Assembly: GCA_012728465.1 (NCBI GenBank)
Contig: JAAYFB010000291.1
Coordinates: 1 to 5,794 of the forward strand
Reading direction: 5' to 3'
Length of the DNA stretch: 5,794 nucleotides
Source of the DNA: Proteiniphilum sp.
GTDB taxonomy: Bacteria > Bacteroidota > Bacteroidia > Bacteroidales > Dysgonomonadaceae
Made by a program: the position numbers and the translations under genes. The stretch's first letter is position 1. Every line of letters starts with the position of its first letter. Below the pieces are notes generated by a model. The model saw only the letters and a list, made by a program, of their open reading frames with translations. It had not been told where the DNA came from and ran no database searches. Positions 1-5,599 of the stretch are shown in pieces.

Positions 1-57
1 AAAACTTAACAATAATTGCGAATGAAAAGTGATAATGATAGTGTTTTAAATTTATAT
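1..57. other. AT-rich intergenic edge, no gene seen
   Basis: No coding frame of useful length is visible here on either strand. The only structure is the sequence TAATTGCGAA at 13-22, which is the exact inverse complement of TTCGCAATTA at 86-95 inside the first unit of the adjacent tandem repeat. The stretch could be the edge of that repeat region or the end of a spacer belonging to a gene outside the window. Confidence 0.4.
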
Positions 58-163
58 CTGTCAATGTCATTTGTCATTTTGAGTTTTCGCAATTAAAAAC
101 TGTCAATAACGTTTGACATTTTGAGTTTTTGGAATTTAAAACAGCCAATGTCGTTTGACATTT
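58..163. repeat. Degenerate 42-bp tandem repeat, 2.5 units
   Basis: Three copies follow each other with an exact 42-base period: 58-99, 100-141 and a partial copy at 142-163. The core of each is a CTGTCAATGTC-like segment, then TTTGACATTTTGAG, then a T-rich and an AATT(T)AAAA segment. The equivalent hexamers start at 71 (TTGTCA), 113 (TTGACA) and 155 (TTGACA). The middle unit holds a perfect dyad, TGTCAA-N6-TTGACA (101-118). The third holds AATGTC-GTTT-GACATT (147-162). Because the dyads sit beside T-runs, they could act as weak terminators of the operon that ends at 196, or belong to a dispersed intergenic repeat family. The repeat is seen directly; its role is inference. Confidence 0.75.
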
Positions 164-165
164 GG
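138..165 (-). terminator. Possible weak terminator downstream of hemW
   Basis: Read on the minus strand, this lies about 30 nt past the hemW stop codon. The arms CCAAATGTC and GACATTGG pair over eight base pairs with one bulged A around the loop AAAC. The sequence CTGTTTT follows. The stem is AT-rich and the T-run short, so termination may be partial. The next repeat unit (101-118, followed on the minus strand by GTTTTT) could supply a second terminator in series. No other terminator candidate is visible after hemW. Confidence 0.35.
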
Positions 166-195
166 GGGTGCTTACATAGAAATTGAGCTAATCAA

Positions 196-1326
196 TTATT
201 CAATCCACATCAATCCACTCATGATGCCATCAGATATAAATATGCCCTTATTAGTGAGTCGCAATTTATTGTTTTCATGGACCAACAATCCTTCATCTAT
301 ATATTTTTTTGCTAGTTGCAAACAATATTCTACTCGTTCCTGACCAAATCTACTCTTCATTACATCTATATTTATACCCCTCATCATACCCAATTTTGTA
401 AGTATAAACTCGTTGTACTGCTCCGATGAAGATAATGTTTCACCCTCTTGAGGAAGTTGACCCTCTTGCATGGCTAAAATATATTTTCCTAGAGATGCAA
501 TGTTCCATGTTCTGCTTGAACCATCATAAGAATGTGCAGAAGGACCAAATCCTATGTACTTTTGATCGAGCCAATAAGAGGTGTTATGTTTTGAATACAA
601 TTCGTCCTTCGCAAAATTAGAAATTTCGTAATGCTCAAATCCATTCTGCGACATTTGCTCAATGAGCATTGAAAACATGGCAGTACTCATATCATCAACT
701 ATGGGTACCACCCTACCCCTTTCTAGTAGATTATAAAGCTTAGTATCCTTCTCATAAATTAGATGATAGGCTGACATGTGCTGAACATTGAGTTCAAATG
801 CCTTTTGCAAATTAGTCATCCAAAGCTCTAATGTTTGATTGGGCAGTCCATAGATGAGGTCGATACTTATATTATTGAACCCCACTTGTTGGCAATATTT
901 TACTGCATCTATTGCCTGTTGACCATTATGACGTCGGCTCAAAAACTTGAGCTCATCATCATCAAAGCTTTGAATACCTATGCTTAGTCTATTTATTGGC
1001 AAATCATTGCGAAGCATATCTACATACTCTTTTGACAAGTCATCGGGGTTGGCTTCGATAGTGATTTCGGCATCAGCATCGATGTTATAGTTTTGAAATA
1101 TGTAATTAAATATCTCTTTAAAATGATTGATACTAAGTCGAGATGGAGTTCCGCCACCAAAGTATATTGTTTTAATCGTGTCGGTTGTCTCATTTTTTCT
1201 CAACACAAACTCAGAGCATAGAGCTTTTACGAAGGCGTCAATATTTCCCTCATCTGTCTCTTTATAAAAATTGCAATAAATGCACCTTGTTTTGCAATAT
1301 GGGACGTGTATGTATATACCAGCCAT
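196..1326 (-). CDS. hemW: HemW, radical SAM heme chaperone
   Basis: 376 residues, the usual length for HemW. The radical SAM cluster motif CX3CX2C is at Cys11, Cys15 and Cys18, followed by Asn-Phe. Oxygen-independent coproporphyrinogen oxidase HemN has a fourth cysteine in that position, so this is HemW. Other marks are GGGTP (57-61), IEANPDD (90-96), RLSIGIQSF (113-121), DLIYGLPNQT (156-165), the HNXXYW motif as HNTSYW (247-252), and a HemN_C-type winged-helix tail from about 300 to 370. HemW binds heme and is known from other bacteria to deliver it to respiratory enzymes; it lacks oxidase activity. It acts in the cytoplasm or at the inner membrane face. The start ATG lies 3 nt after the stop of the upstream gene, so it is the last gene of a three-gene operon. 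Older databases often label such proteins coproporphyrinogen III oxidase. Confidence 0.93.
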   Translation of the reverse strand: MAGIYIHVPYCKTRCIYCNFYKETDEGNIDAFVKALCSEFVLRKNETTDTIKTIYFGGGTPSRLSINHFKEIFNYIFQNYNIDADAEITIEANPDDLSKEYVDMLRNDLPINRLSIGIQSFDDDELKFLSRRHNGQQAIDAVKYCQQVGFNNISIDLIYGLPNQTLELWMTNLQKAFELNVQHMSAYHLIYEKDTKLYNLLERGRVVPIVDDMSTAMFSMLIEQMSQNGFEHYEISNFAKDELYSKHNTSYWLDQKYIGFGPSAHSYDGSSRTWNIASLGKYILAMQEGQLPQEGETLSSSEQYNEFILTKLGMMRGINIDVMKSRFGQERVEYCLQLAKKYIDEGLLVHENNKLRLTNKGIFISDGIMSGLMWIE

Positions 1327-1329
1327 TAT

Positions 1330-1770
1330 TTAATGAATGAAGCTATTAATAATTTTCTTGTATGCGGCAAAATACTTTTTTACTCTCATAATTGTTTCAC
1401 CATCTAGAACATCTAGCCTACGCAAATCCATATTATCTGTCAAGTCATTAATCTTTACACGAGCTGCCAATGGGTTTAGAATAATTTTGTCGATATATTC
1501 GTCATACGTCTCCGTTTCATAATGCGTCATTGTGTGCACCGCATCCAGTATTTCAGCATCAAAGCCCTCCTCTTTAAGATTATCAATCGTAAGATTGCTA
1601 TCTTCTACAACATCATGCAGTGCACCCACAATCTTTTCCTGTATGGTTTGACCTGCACTCGACACTCGAATTACATGATTAATGTATGGTTGGTTATTTT
1701 TGTCGTACTGTCCTGTATGCACTTCAATTGCAATATCTGTTGCACGAATTAGTTGATTATGTAAACTCAT
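1330..1770 (-). CDS. Small HD-domain hydrolase, RelA/SpoT-Mesh1 type
   Basis: 146 residues forming a single HD phosphohydrolase domain. Candidate metal ligands are His32 (YINHV), His52-Asp53 in the signature GALHDVVEDS (49-58), and Asp109 in VKINDLTDN (105-113), which replaces the usual KLADRLHN. Glu56-Asp57 match the ED pair of the RelA/SpoT hydrolase fold. There is no nucleotide synthetase, TGS or ACT domain, so labels such as GTP pyrophosphokinase would be wrong. In the family, stand-alone domains of this size (Mesh1, small alarmone hydrolases) split (p)ppGpp or, in animals, NADPH. The substrate here is inferred only. The start ATG overlaps the stop of the phosphodiesterase gene (ATGA), so translation is probably coupled. 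hemW follows after 3 nt. Alternative: an HD nucleotidase with another substrate. Confidence 0.82.
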   Translation of the reverse strand: MSLHNQLIRATDIAIEVHTGQYDKNNQPYINHVIRVSSAGQTIQEKIVGALHDVVEDSNLTIDNLKEEGFDAEILDAVHTMTHYETETYDEYIDKIILNPLAARVKINDLTDNMDLRRLDVLDGETIMRVKKYFAAYKKIINSFIH

Positions 1771-2546
1771 TTTCTACTCTCAATTATTTCTTTCACCAAT
1801 AATGGTTCGTCCGTAGTAATGAAATCAACATTTAAATCAAGCATAATGTTGATGTCTTCCATTTTGTTAACTGTCCACACATTAACTTTGAGACCAAGAT
1901 CGTGGCACTCTTTCACCCATTCGGGATACTTCTTTATTACATTAAGATTGTAGTCAATTCCTGATAAACCCATAGCCTTAACAACGTTAGGAGCCATGTC
2001 CCCATTCAGATAATAGGCTGGTGCATCGGGAGCAATATCGTTTAATACATTTAAATAGTTAATACCAAAAGCGATATACTCAACCCTATCTTGTAGTCCC
2101 CTATCATTTACCATATCAACCACCTTTTGTGTCAATATTCGCTCCTGATCTGCTGTGGCATGTGTTTTAAATTCTATAATCAACTTAGTATTTTTGCATT
2201 TCACAAATTCATCTAAATACTCCTCTGCTGTGGGCATAGGCTCTCCATTTGACAAAACAACCTTCCTTAGCCTATCAAAAGTGGTGTTTTGCACCACCAG
2301 TTTTTCGCCATTATCAGTAATTGTAGCATCATGATTTACCACTGCAATACCATCAGCCGATAGCCACAAATCTACTTCAGATCCATAAAGCTTTAATGAG
2401 TCAGCCTTTTGCAAAGCAGCAATTGAGTTTTGTGCAGAGCCATCAGTCTTCCAAAAACCACGATGTCCAATGATTTGAGTTTGAGAAAACGATGGTGAAA
2501 GTACGCAAACGATTAAAGCAATAATTAAAAATATTCTTTTATTCAT
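1767..2546 (-). CDS. Secreted glycerophosphodiester phosphodiesterase
   Basis: 259 residues, a typical length for the GDPD family. Residues 1-21 look like a signal peptide (MNKR, a hydrophobic stretch, then SFS before Gln22), so the enzyme probably works in the periplasm. Catalytic marks of the TIM-barrel family are present: His28-Arg29-Gly30, Glu57 and Asp59 (SEVDL), His72 (VVNHD), and Glu125 with Lys127 (IIEFK). VNVWTVN and DFITTDEP near the end are typical closing strands. Such enzymes split glycerophosphodiesters into glycerol 3-phosphate and an alcohol. AQNS replaces the common PENT after the HRG motif. The gene is first in the operon. A -7 box lies about 40 bp upstream, and the leader before the ATG is A-rich without a Shine-Dalgarno site. 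Cys14 does not sit in a good lipobox, so lipidation is unlikely. Confidence 0.9.
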   Translation of the reverse strand: MNKRIFLIIALIVCVLSPSFSQTQIIGHRGFWKTDGSAQNSIAALQKADSLKLYGSEVDLWLSADGIAVVNHDATITDNGEKLVVQNTTFDRLRKVVLSNGEPMPTAEEYLDEFVKCKNTKLIIEFKTHATADQERILTQKVVDMVNDRGLQDRVEYIAFGINYLNVLNDIAPDAPAYYLNGDMAPNVVKAMGLSGIDYNLNVIKKYPEWVKECHDLGLKVNVWTVNKMEDINIMLDLNVDFITTDEPLLVKEIIESRK

Positions 2547-2587
2547 TTCAGTTATGTTTTAGATTTATATTCTTAAGTAGTGAAATG

Positions 2588-2595
2588 CAAAGATA
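2588..2595 (-). promoter_or_regulatory. -7 box for the GDPD-HD-hemW operon
   Basis: The minus strand reads TATCTTTG here, a perfect match to the Bacteroidota -7 consensus TANNTTTG. It would start transcription near 2581, giving a leader of about 35 nt before the phosphodiesterase ATG at 2546. No good TTTG -33 box is visible at the usual spacing of about 19-21 bp, so the call rests on the -7 box and its position. Confidence 0.6.
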
Positions 2596-2617
2596 TTATT
2601 TTATAATTGAATATTAC

Positions 2618-2625
2618 TAGATTTG
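2618..2625 (+). promoter_or_regulatory. Possible plus-strand -7 box in the spacer
   Basis: TAGATTTG matches TANNTTTG perfectly on the plus strand. It lies 22 bp from the operon's -7 box and points the other way, so the two would be divergent promoters with overlapping upstream regions. A transcript starting near 2632 would run to the terminator at 2945-2982, about 350 nt. No convincing -33 box is seen, and such an octamer can arise by chance in AT-rich DNA. Confidence 0.3.
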
Positions 2626-2805
2626 GATAGTGGCATTAGGTATAAAGTGAAAAATTTGCTGGATTATCTATTTCTGAAAATAAATGTATTGACCCCGATA
2701 TGCATTTGCAAAAATCAAATCACAATACAAATTAGGCAAATATATCACACTCATATCTATATTCTAGATAGAGAATAAGAGAGTGGATCAATCTTATTTT
2801 GTTAA

Positions 2806-2928
2806 AAATATACACCAGCTTACCCAAATGACAATTTTAATGTACCGGAGAAAGAAGAAAACTTGTGTTTCAATTACCAAAATAAAGAACAAATAGACTA
2901 CAAAATAATAAGATATTATACTGATTAA
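2806..2928 (+). pseudogene. Possible 3' remnant of a decayed plus-strand gene
   Basis: An open frame of 40 codons ends at TAA 2926-2928, 16 bp before the hairpin of a strong plus-strand terminator. It has no start codon and is closed upstream by stops at 2803 and 2776. Its composition looks protein-like rather than random, for example AYPNDNFNVPEKEENLCF followed by YQNKEQIDYKII. Another frame, open from 2768 to 2809, reads IENKRVDQSYFVKN. It could join the tail through one frameshift near the A-run at 2804-2808. That frame is also open at 2693-2764, before a TAG. I do not recognise the family. The alternative is chance openness in AT-rich spacer, or a small RNA gene. Confidence 0.25.
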
Positions 2929-2944
2929 TATCACAGCTTTATTT

Positions 2945-2982
2945 AGAGGGTGCGAAGTAATTTATACGCTTCGCACCTTTTT
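2945..2982 (+). terminator. Strong intrinsic terminator with no intact gene upstream
   Basis: GGTGCGAAG (2949-2957) pairs perfectly with CTTCGCACC (2969-2977) around an 11-nt loop, and TTTTT follows at 2978-2982. AGAG before the left arm can extend the stem against the T-run. The orientation is plus, because the T-run is only on that side. The flanking gene on the left runs on the minus strand and the gene on the right starts later, so the terminator must serve a transcript made within 2547-2945, or one that existed before decay. Confidence 0.85.
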
Positions 2983-3008
2983 CACATATATATTTAATTT
3001 ATATCCGT

Positions 3009-3016
3009 TATCTTTG
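3009..3016 (+). promoter_or_regulatory. -7 box for the zinc-ribbon gene
   Basis: TATCTTTG matches the Bacteroidota -7 consensus TANNTTTG exactly. Transcription would begin near 3022-3024, leaving a leader of roughly 28 nt before the ATG at 3051. The position decides the start codon: a GTG at 3018 in the same frame would lie at or before the first transcribed base. No clear TTTG box is seen at -33. Confidence 0.65.
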
Positions 3017-3050
3017 TGTGCATATATTACTAACTAGCACTAAATATATT

Positions 3051-4181
3051 ATGTCTCAACTTTGCCCTTTGTGTGGAAATATTAAAAATACAGATTCTCT
3101 TTTTTGTGCTAATTGCAAAACCAAGATAGAGAAGGAGTATGAAGTGGATGTAACATACAACACATCTGCTGACATTGATAATAATAAGTCGGAGTCAGAA
3201 AACATCATTAGGCCCATTGAAAGTACAGAACCTAAAGTTATCACTACTACTCATCAATATGAAGATGCGAATGGTAACGACGTGTATATACCGACTAAAA
3301 CCAAATCGAAAGGAATAAAAATATTTTTGAGCGTTATCATATCTATAGCTGTAGCTATCGTTGCATTCTTCATTTACGAGGAGACTGTAATTAAAAGCAA
3401 TCAAGAAAAGTCCAAATGGAATGAGTCGGCACAAAAGAATACAATTGCAGCATACTTAGATTACATGATTAACTTTCCTGAAGGAAAAAACTACTCCATT
3501 GCCGAAGAGGCTATAATGAGACTTAAGCAAGGAGAAACTGACAATTGGCAACAACTGCAAGTATCCGAGAATAGCTCAGAACTAAAAGATTTCATAACTA
3601 ACAACCCCCAAAGTGCATACATACCGCTAATAAGAAAACGTCTCGATTCATTGTCGTGGAGTGCAACATTGAAAGACAACACTAAGGAAAGCTACAAAAG
3701 ATATATTGATCAATCAGCAAGTGGCGACTTTGAAGGAATAAATTTAGTTCGGGCAAACGATAGACTATCTATGCTCACGCAAAGTTCTCCCATTGTTCAG
3801 TACGAGCTTGACAACATAAAACAAACCGTGGATGGATTCTTTGTAGCACTATCATCGGTAAATGCTAGCAACTTAGAAAAATACTTAGCTCCACGAGTAT
3901 ATCAGTTTTTCAATTTAGGAGGAGGCAGTAGAGAAAAAATAGTTGGTGATTTATTAATTTCTGGCTCAAAAACCCAAACTCCTACCATTAAGTTTATTCC
4001 AGACATCAATGGAATCACTTATGATAAAACAACAATAGAAAACTACAAAGTCAATGTTGCTATGCAAAAGTCAGTAACCAACACAGATGGTTCGATAGAT
4101 AGCATGTATGGATTCATTGTTCAGATGGAATTGAATAGCGATTTTCAAATTATCACCGTTTCAGAGATAAAGCCAAACTAG
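3051..4181 (+). CDS. Membrane-anchored zinc-ribbon protein with helical repeats
   Basis: 376 residues from ATG 3051. The frame stays open back to a GTG at 3018, but that lies beside the -7 box and adds 11 residues ahead of the zinc ribbon. The N-terminus is a CX2C-X10-CX2C zinc ribbon (Cys5, Cys8, Cys19, Cys22). A polar linker to about 82 and a Lys-rich segment (83-90) lead into one transmembrane helix (about 90-109). The lysines predict a cytoplasmic N-terminus and an outer C-terminal part. Residues 122-242 hold three degenerate repeats of about 40 residues beginning KWNESAQKNT, NWQQLQVSEN and SWSATLKDNT, of a W/Y pattern common in Bacteroidota. Residues 250-376 look like an NTF2-like fold (VDGFFVALSSVNASNLEKYL, then beta-rich). 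No catalytic motif is seen, so a sensing or scaffold role is only a guess. It has its own promoter. Confidence 0.85.
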   Translation: MSQLCPLCGNIKNTDSLFCANCKTKIEKEYEVDVTYNTSADIDNNKSESENIIRPIESTEPKVITTTHQYEDANGNDVYIPTKTKSKGIKIFLSVIISIAVAIVAFFIYEETVIKSNQEKSKWNESAQKNTIAAYLDYMINFPEGKNYSIAEEAIMRLKQGETDNWQQLQVSENSSELKDFITNNPQSAYIPLIRKRLDSLSWSATLKDNTKESYKRYIDQSASGDFEGINLVRANDRLSMLTQSSPIVQYELDNIKQTVDGFFVALSSVNASNLEKYLAPRVYQFFNLGGGSREKIVGDLLISGSKTQTPTIKFIPDINGITYDKTTIENYKVNVAMQKSVTNTDGSIDSMYGFIVQMELNSDFQIITVSEIKPN

Positions 4182-4194
4182 TATCTATATTACA

Positions 4195-4227
4195 AGTTAG
4201 GGCATGACATAAAGCCATACCCTAACT
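4195..4227. terminator. Hairpin between convergent genes, possible two-way terminator
   Basis: GTTAGGG (4196-4202) pairs with CCCTAAC (4220-4226), A4195-T4227 extends the outer end, and after one mismatch ATG pairs with CAT inside. The hairpin begins 14 bp past the zinc-ribbon gene stop and lies 46 bp from the end of the convergent nuclease-like gene. Neither side has a good T-run, so it may stop both transcripts only partly, or act as a 3'-end stabiliser. Confidence 0.5.
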
Positions 4228-4272
4228 GAATGATAATATTATTACATCATAACAATATAATACTTATTATTT

Positions 4273-5364
4273 TTATTCGATATACCCTTTTATCACATCT
4301 TTTATTTCATCTGCATATTTATAAATATCATCAACCGTTTCAATATTGAATCTGGTTTCCTTTTTCTCTCTATCAAAAACTACAATATATTTGTTGGTTT
4401 CTGAATTAAGGTAAAGTCTTGCTATAGGCTTCCTATTATTATCATCAAACAATATAGAAAAGTAGCTTTTAGAATCTCTATGAACTACTCTTGATACTTC
4501 AACAATCTCTCTTGAAATAGCTCTAGTTATCATAAAAGCTTCTATCTCTTCATCGGTTGTAACAATACCATTACGTTCAGATGTAGCCATATCTGCTTCT
4601 AGTGCTTGTGAGTCATCATCTTTTTTCAAAATTTTATCCTCTTGGGTTAAAACTTCCGTTTTTAAAGCACTTTTTAATCTTTCTGAAATAGTATCACTTA
4701 TCAAGCTTGCAACTGATTTTTTCACTAATGAAGTAAACTGTTCCAGTAGCCGAGTAGTAATTACCCCATCATAAACTTGCTTTGCAAATAACTTTACAAA
4801 TTCAGGACTCGGATCTGAAAACTCTGAATTTAGTGCTGTTTTTAACTGACTAGTATATTTCAATTCACTGGCTGAACTAAGTATATTCTCTACATCAAAA
4901 TATGTCTTATGAAACTTTTTTAGCTCTTCTATGTAGTGGTTTTTCAAATCTAACATATTAATCTCTAAGAATGGTCTTTCATCCATTTTATTAGGCACTT
5001 CTAAATCCGTATAAAATTTATAAATAATACCATTTGTCAATAATGCAAATTTTGCACTTGATACGTGGAAGTATCTCAATAGTTGATTATCATGTAAGTT
5101 TAATTCTTGATTCCAATGTTTACATTCCACTAATAAAATAGGTTCGCCACTACTCATTACGGCATAATCTATTTTCTCTCCCTTCTTTGTGCCAATATCG
5201 CAGGTATATTCTGGCATTATCTCTAAAGGATTGAAAACATCATACCCTAATGCTTGTAACATTGGCATAATTAATGCATTTTTGGTCGCTTCTTCTGTTT
5301 GCAGATTATCTTTAAGCTTTTCTATTCTTTCTGCAATTTGTTTAATTTGGTCTTTGAAATCCAT
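4273..5364 (-). CDS. Orphan HsdR N-terminal-like PD-(D/E)XK protein
   Basis: 363 residues. The N-terminal half matches the type I restriction HsdR N-terminal nuclease fold (HSDR_N; solitary forms are grouped as COG4748). Visible marks are a helix with TEEATKNALIMPML (23-36), Asp66 (KIDYAVM), the EXK pair Glu80 and Lys82 in LVECKHW, and a QXXXY motif at Gln94-Tyr98. The nuclease residues therefore appear intact. From about 140 to 260 it is helical and charged. Residues 265-363 form a second domain of strands and helices (YFSILFDD, KPIARLYLN, KYIVVFD). There is no helicase domain, and no HsdM or HsdS in the window, so it is not a full type I enzyme. Such stand-alone proteins are also found in phages and islands. 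DNA cleavage, defence or repair are possible but unproven. It stands alone, converging on the zinc-ribbon gene. Confidence 0.85.
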   Translation of the reverse strand: MDFKDQIKQIAERIEKLKDNLQTEEATKNALIMPMLQALGYDVFNPLEIMPEYTCDIGTKKGEKIDYAVMSSGEPILLVECKHWNQELNLHDNQLLRYFHVSSAKFALLTNGIIYKFYTDLEVPNKMDERPFLEINMLDLKNHYIEELKKFHKTYFDVENILSSASELKYTSQLKTALNSEFSDPSPEFVKLFAKQVYDGVITTRLLEQFTSLVKKSVASLISDTISERLKSALKTEVLTQEDKILKKDDDSQALEADMATSERNGIVTTDEEIEAFMITRAISREIVEVSRVVHRDSKSYFSILFDDNNRKPIARLYLNSETNKYIVVFDREKKETRFNIETVDDIYKYADEIKDVIKGYIE

Positions 5365-5401
5365 GATGATAGGTTCGTTTTTATAGTTGATATATTAATC
5401 T

Positions 5402-5409
5402 AAAATATA
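5402..5409 (-). promoter_or_regulatory. Possible -7 box for the HsdR-N-like gene
   Basis: The minus strand reads TATATTTT, seven of eight matches to TANNTTTG. It lies 37 bp before the ATG at 5364 and would give a leader of about 30 nt. A TTTA at 5427-5430 (minus strand) could be a weak -33 box at 17-bp spacing. The leader just before the ATG is AT-rich and lacks a Shine-Dalgarno site. Confidence 0.35.
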
Positions 5410-5510
5410 GGGTATCAATTTATCTGTAAATATATAAAATAATTCACATTCGAACAAAAAAACAATAATATTAATTGCAAAAAAGAAAAAGCACCTACTT
5501 ATTCTTCATT
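5410..5510. other. A-rich spacer, nothing further recognised
   Basis: This stretch lies between the promoter region of the HsdR-N-like gene and the T-run of the tdh terminator. It contains A-rich runs (5456-5462, 5479-5490). I see no coding frame, RNA gene or clear repeat in it. Confidence 0.5.
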
Positions 5511-5569
5511 AAAAAAATAGCCTGAGGCAAAGCTTTAGTATTTAATACAAAAACAATACCCCAGACTAT
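5511..5569 (-). terminator. Intrinsic terminator of tdh
   Basis: Read on the minus strand, the arms at 5569-5559 (TATAGTCTGGGG side) and 5527-5517 (CCTCAGGCTAT side) pair over about 11 bp, with two G-U pairs in the 9-bp core. A run of seven T follows (5517-5511). The 30-nt loop contains a second small hairpin, GTATT-A-AATAC (about 5538-5548). It starts about 30 nt after the tdh stop, so tdh is the last gene of its transcript and is separated from the HsdR-N-like gene. Confidence 0.75.
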
Positions 5570-5599
5570 AATATTCAAGAATGATCTATTACTTGATAC

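Noticed and set aside
58..163. CRISPR array
   Set aside because: The 42-bp units are directly adjacent, with no unique spacers between conserved repeats, and no cas gene is nearby.
155..620. Small plus-strand frames at 155-343 and 426-620
   Set aside because: Both lie opposite the hemW coding region, have no family motif, and match the antisense shadow of a well-supported gene.
196..1326. Oxygen-independent coproporphyrinogen III oxidase (HemN)
   Set aside because: The cluster motif is CX3CX2C followed by Asn-Phe, without the fourth cysteine of HemN, and the HNXXYW motif of HemW is present.
1337..1752. Plus-strand frames at 1337-1522 and 1522-1752
   Set aside because: They are antisense to the HD gene, which has clear catalytic motifs and operon spacing; their cysteine- and isoleucine-rich products look like shadow translations.
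1767..2546. Lipoprotein status of the phosphodiesterase through Cys14
   Set aside because: The residues before Cys14 (Leu-Ile-Val) do not form a good lipobox, and a standard cleavage site after Ser21 fits better.
2760..2777. Inverted repeat TATTCT-N6-AGAATA as a terminator or operator
   Set aside because: A 6-bp AT-rich dyad is expected by chance in such DNA, and it has no T-run or clear position relative to a promoter.
2830..2895. Short frame from ATG at 2829 (22 codons, MTILMYRRKKK...)
   Set aside because: It has no leader signal or recognisable family, and it overlaps the more protein-like 40-codon frame in another register.
2912..2932. Inverted repeat GATATTA-N7-TAATATC over the stop of the remnant frame
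   Set aside because: The stem is almost entirely A-T and very weak, with no T-run; the strong terminator 13 bp later explains the transcript end better.
3056..3682. Minus-strand frames opposite the zinc-ribbon gene (3056-3244, 3195-3434, 3491-3682)
   Set aside because: They overlap one another and the strong plus-strand gene and show no recognisable domain.
4273..5364. Complete type I restriction-modification system
   Set aside because: There is no helicase motor in the protein and no methylase or specificity subunit in the window.
5189..5386. Plus-strand frame opposite the HsdR-N-like gene start
   Set aside because: It is antisense to the conserved nuclease N-terminus and has no motif of its own.
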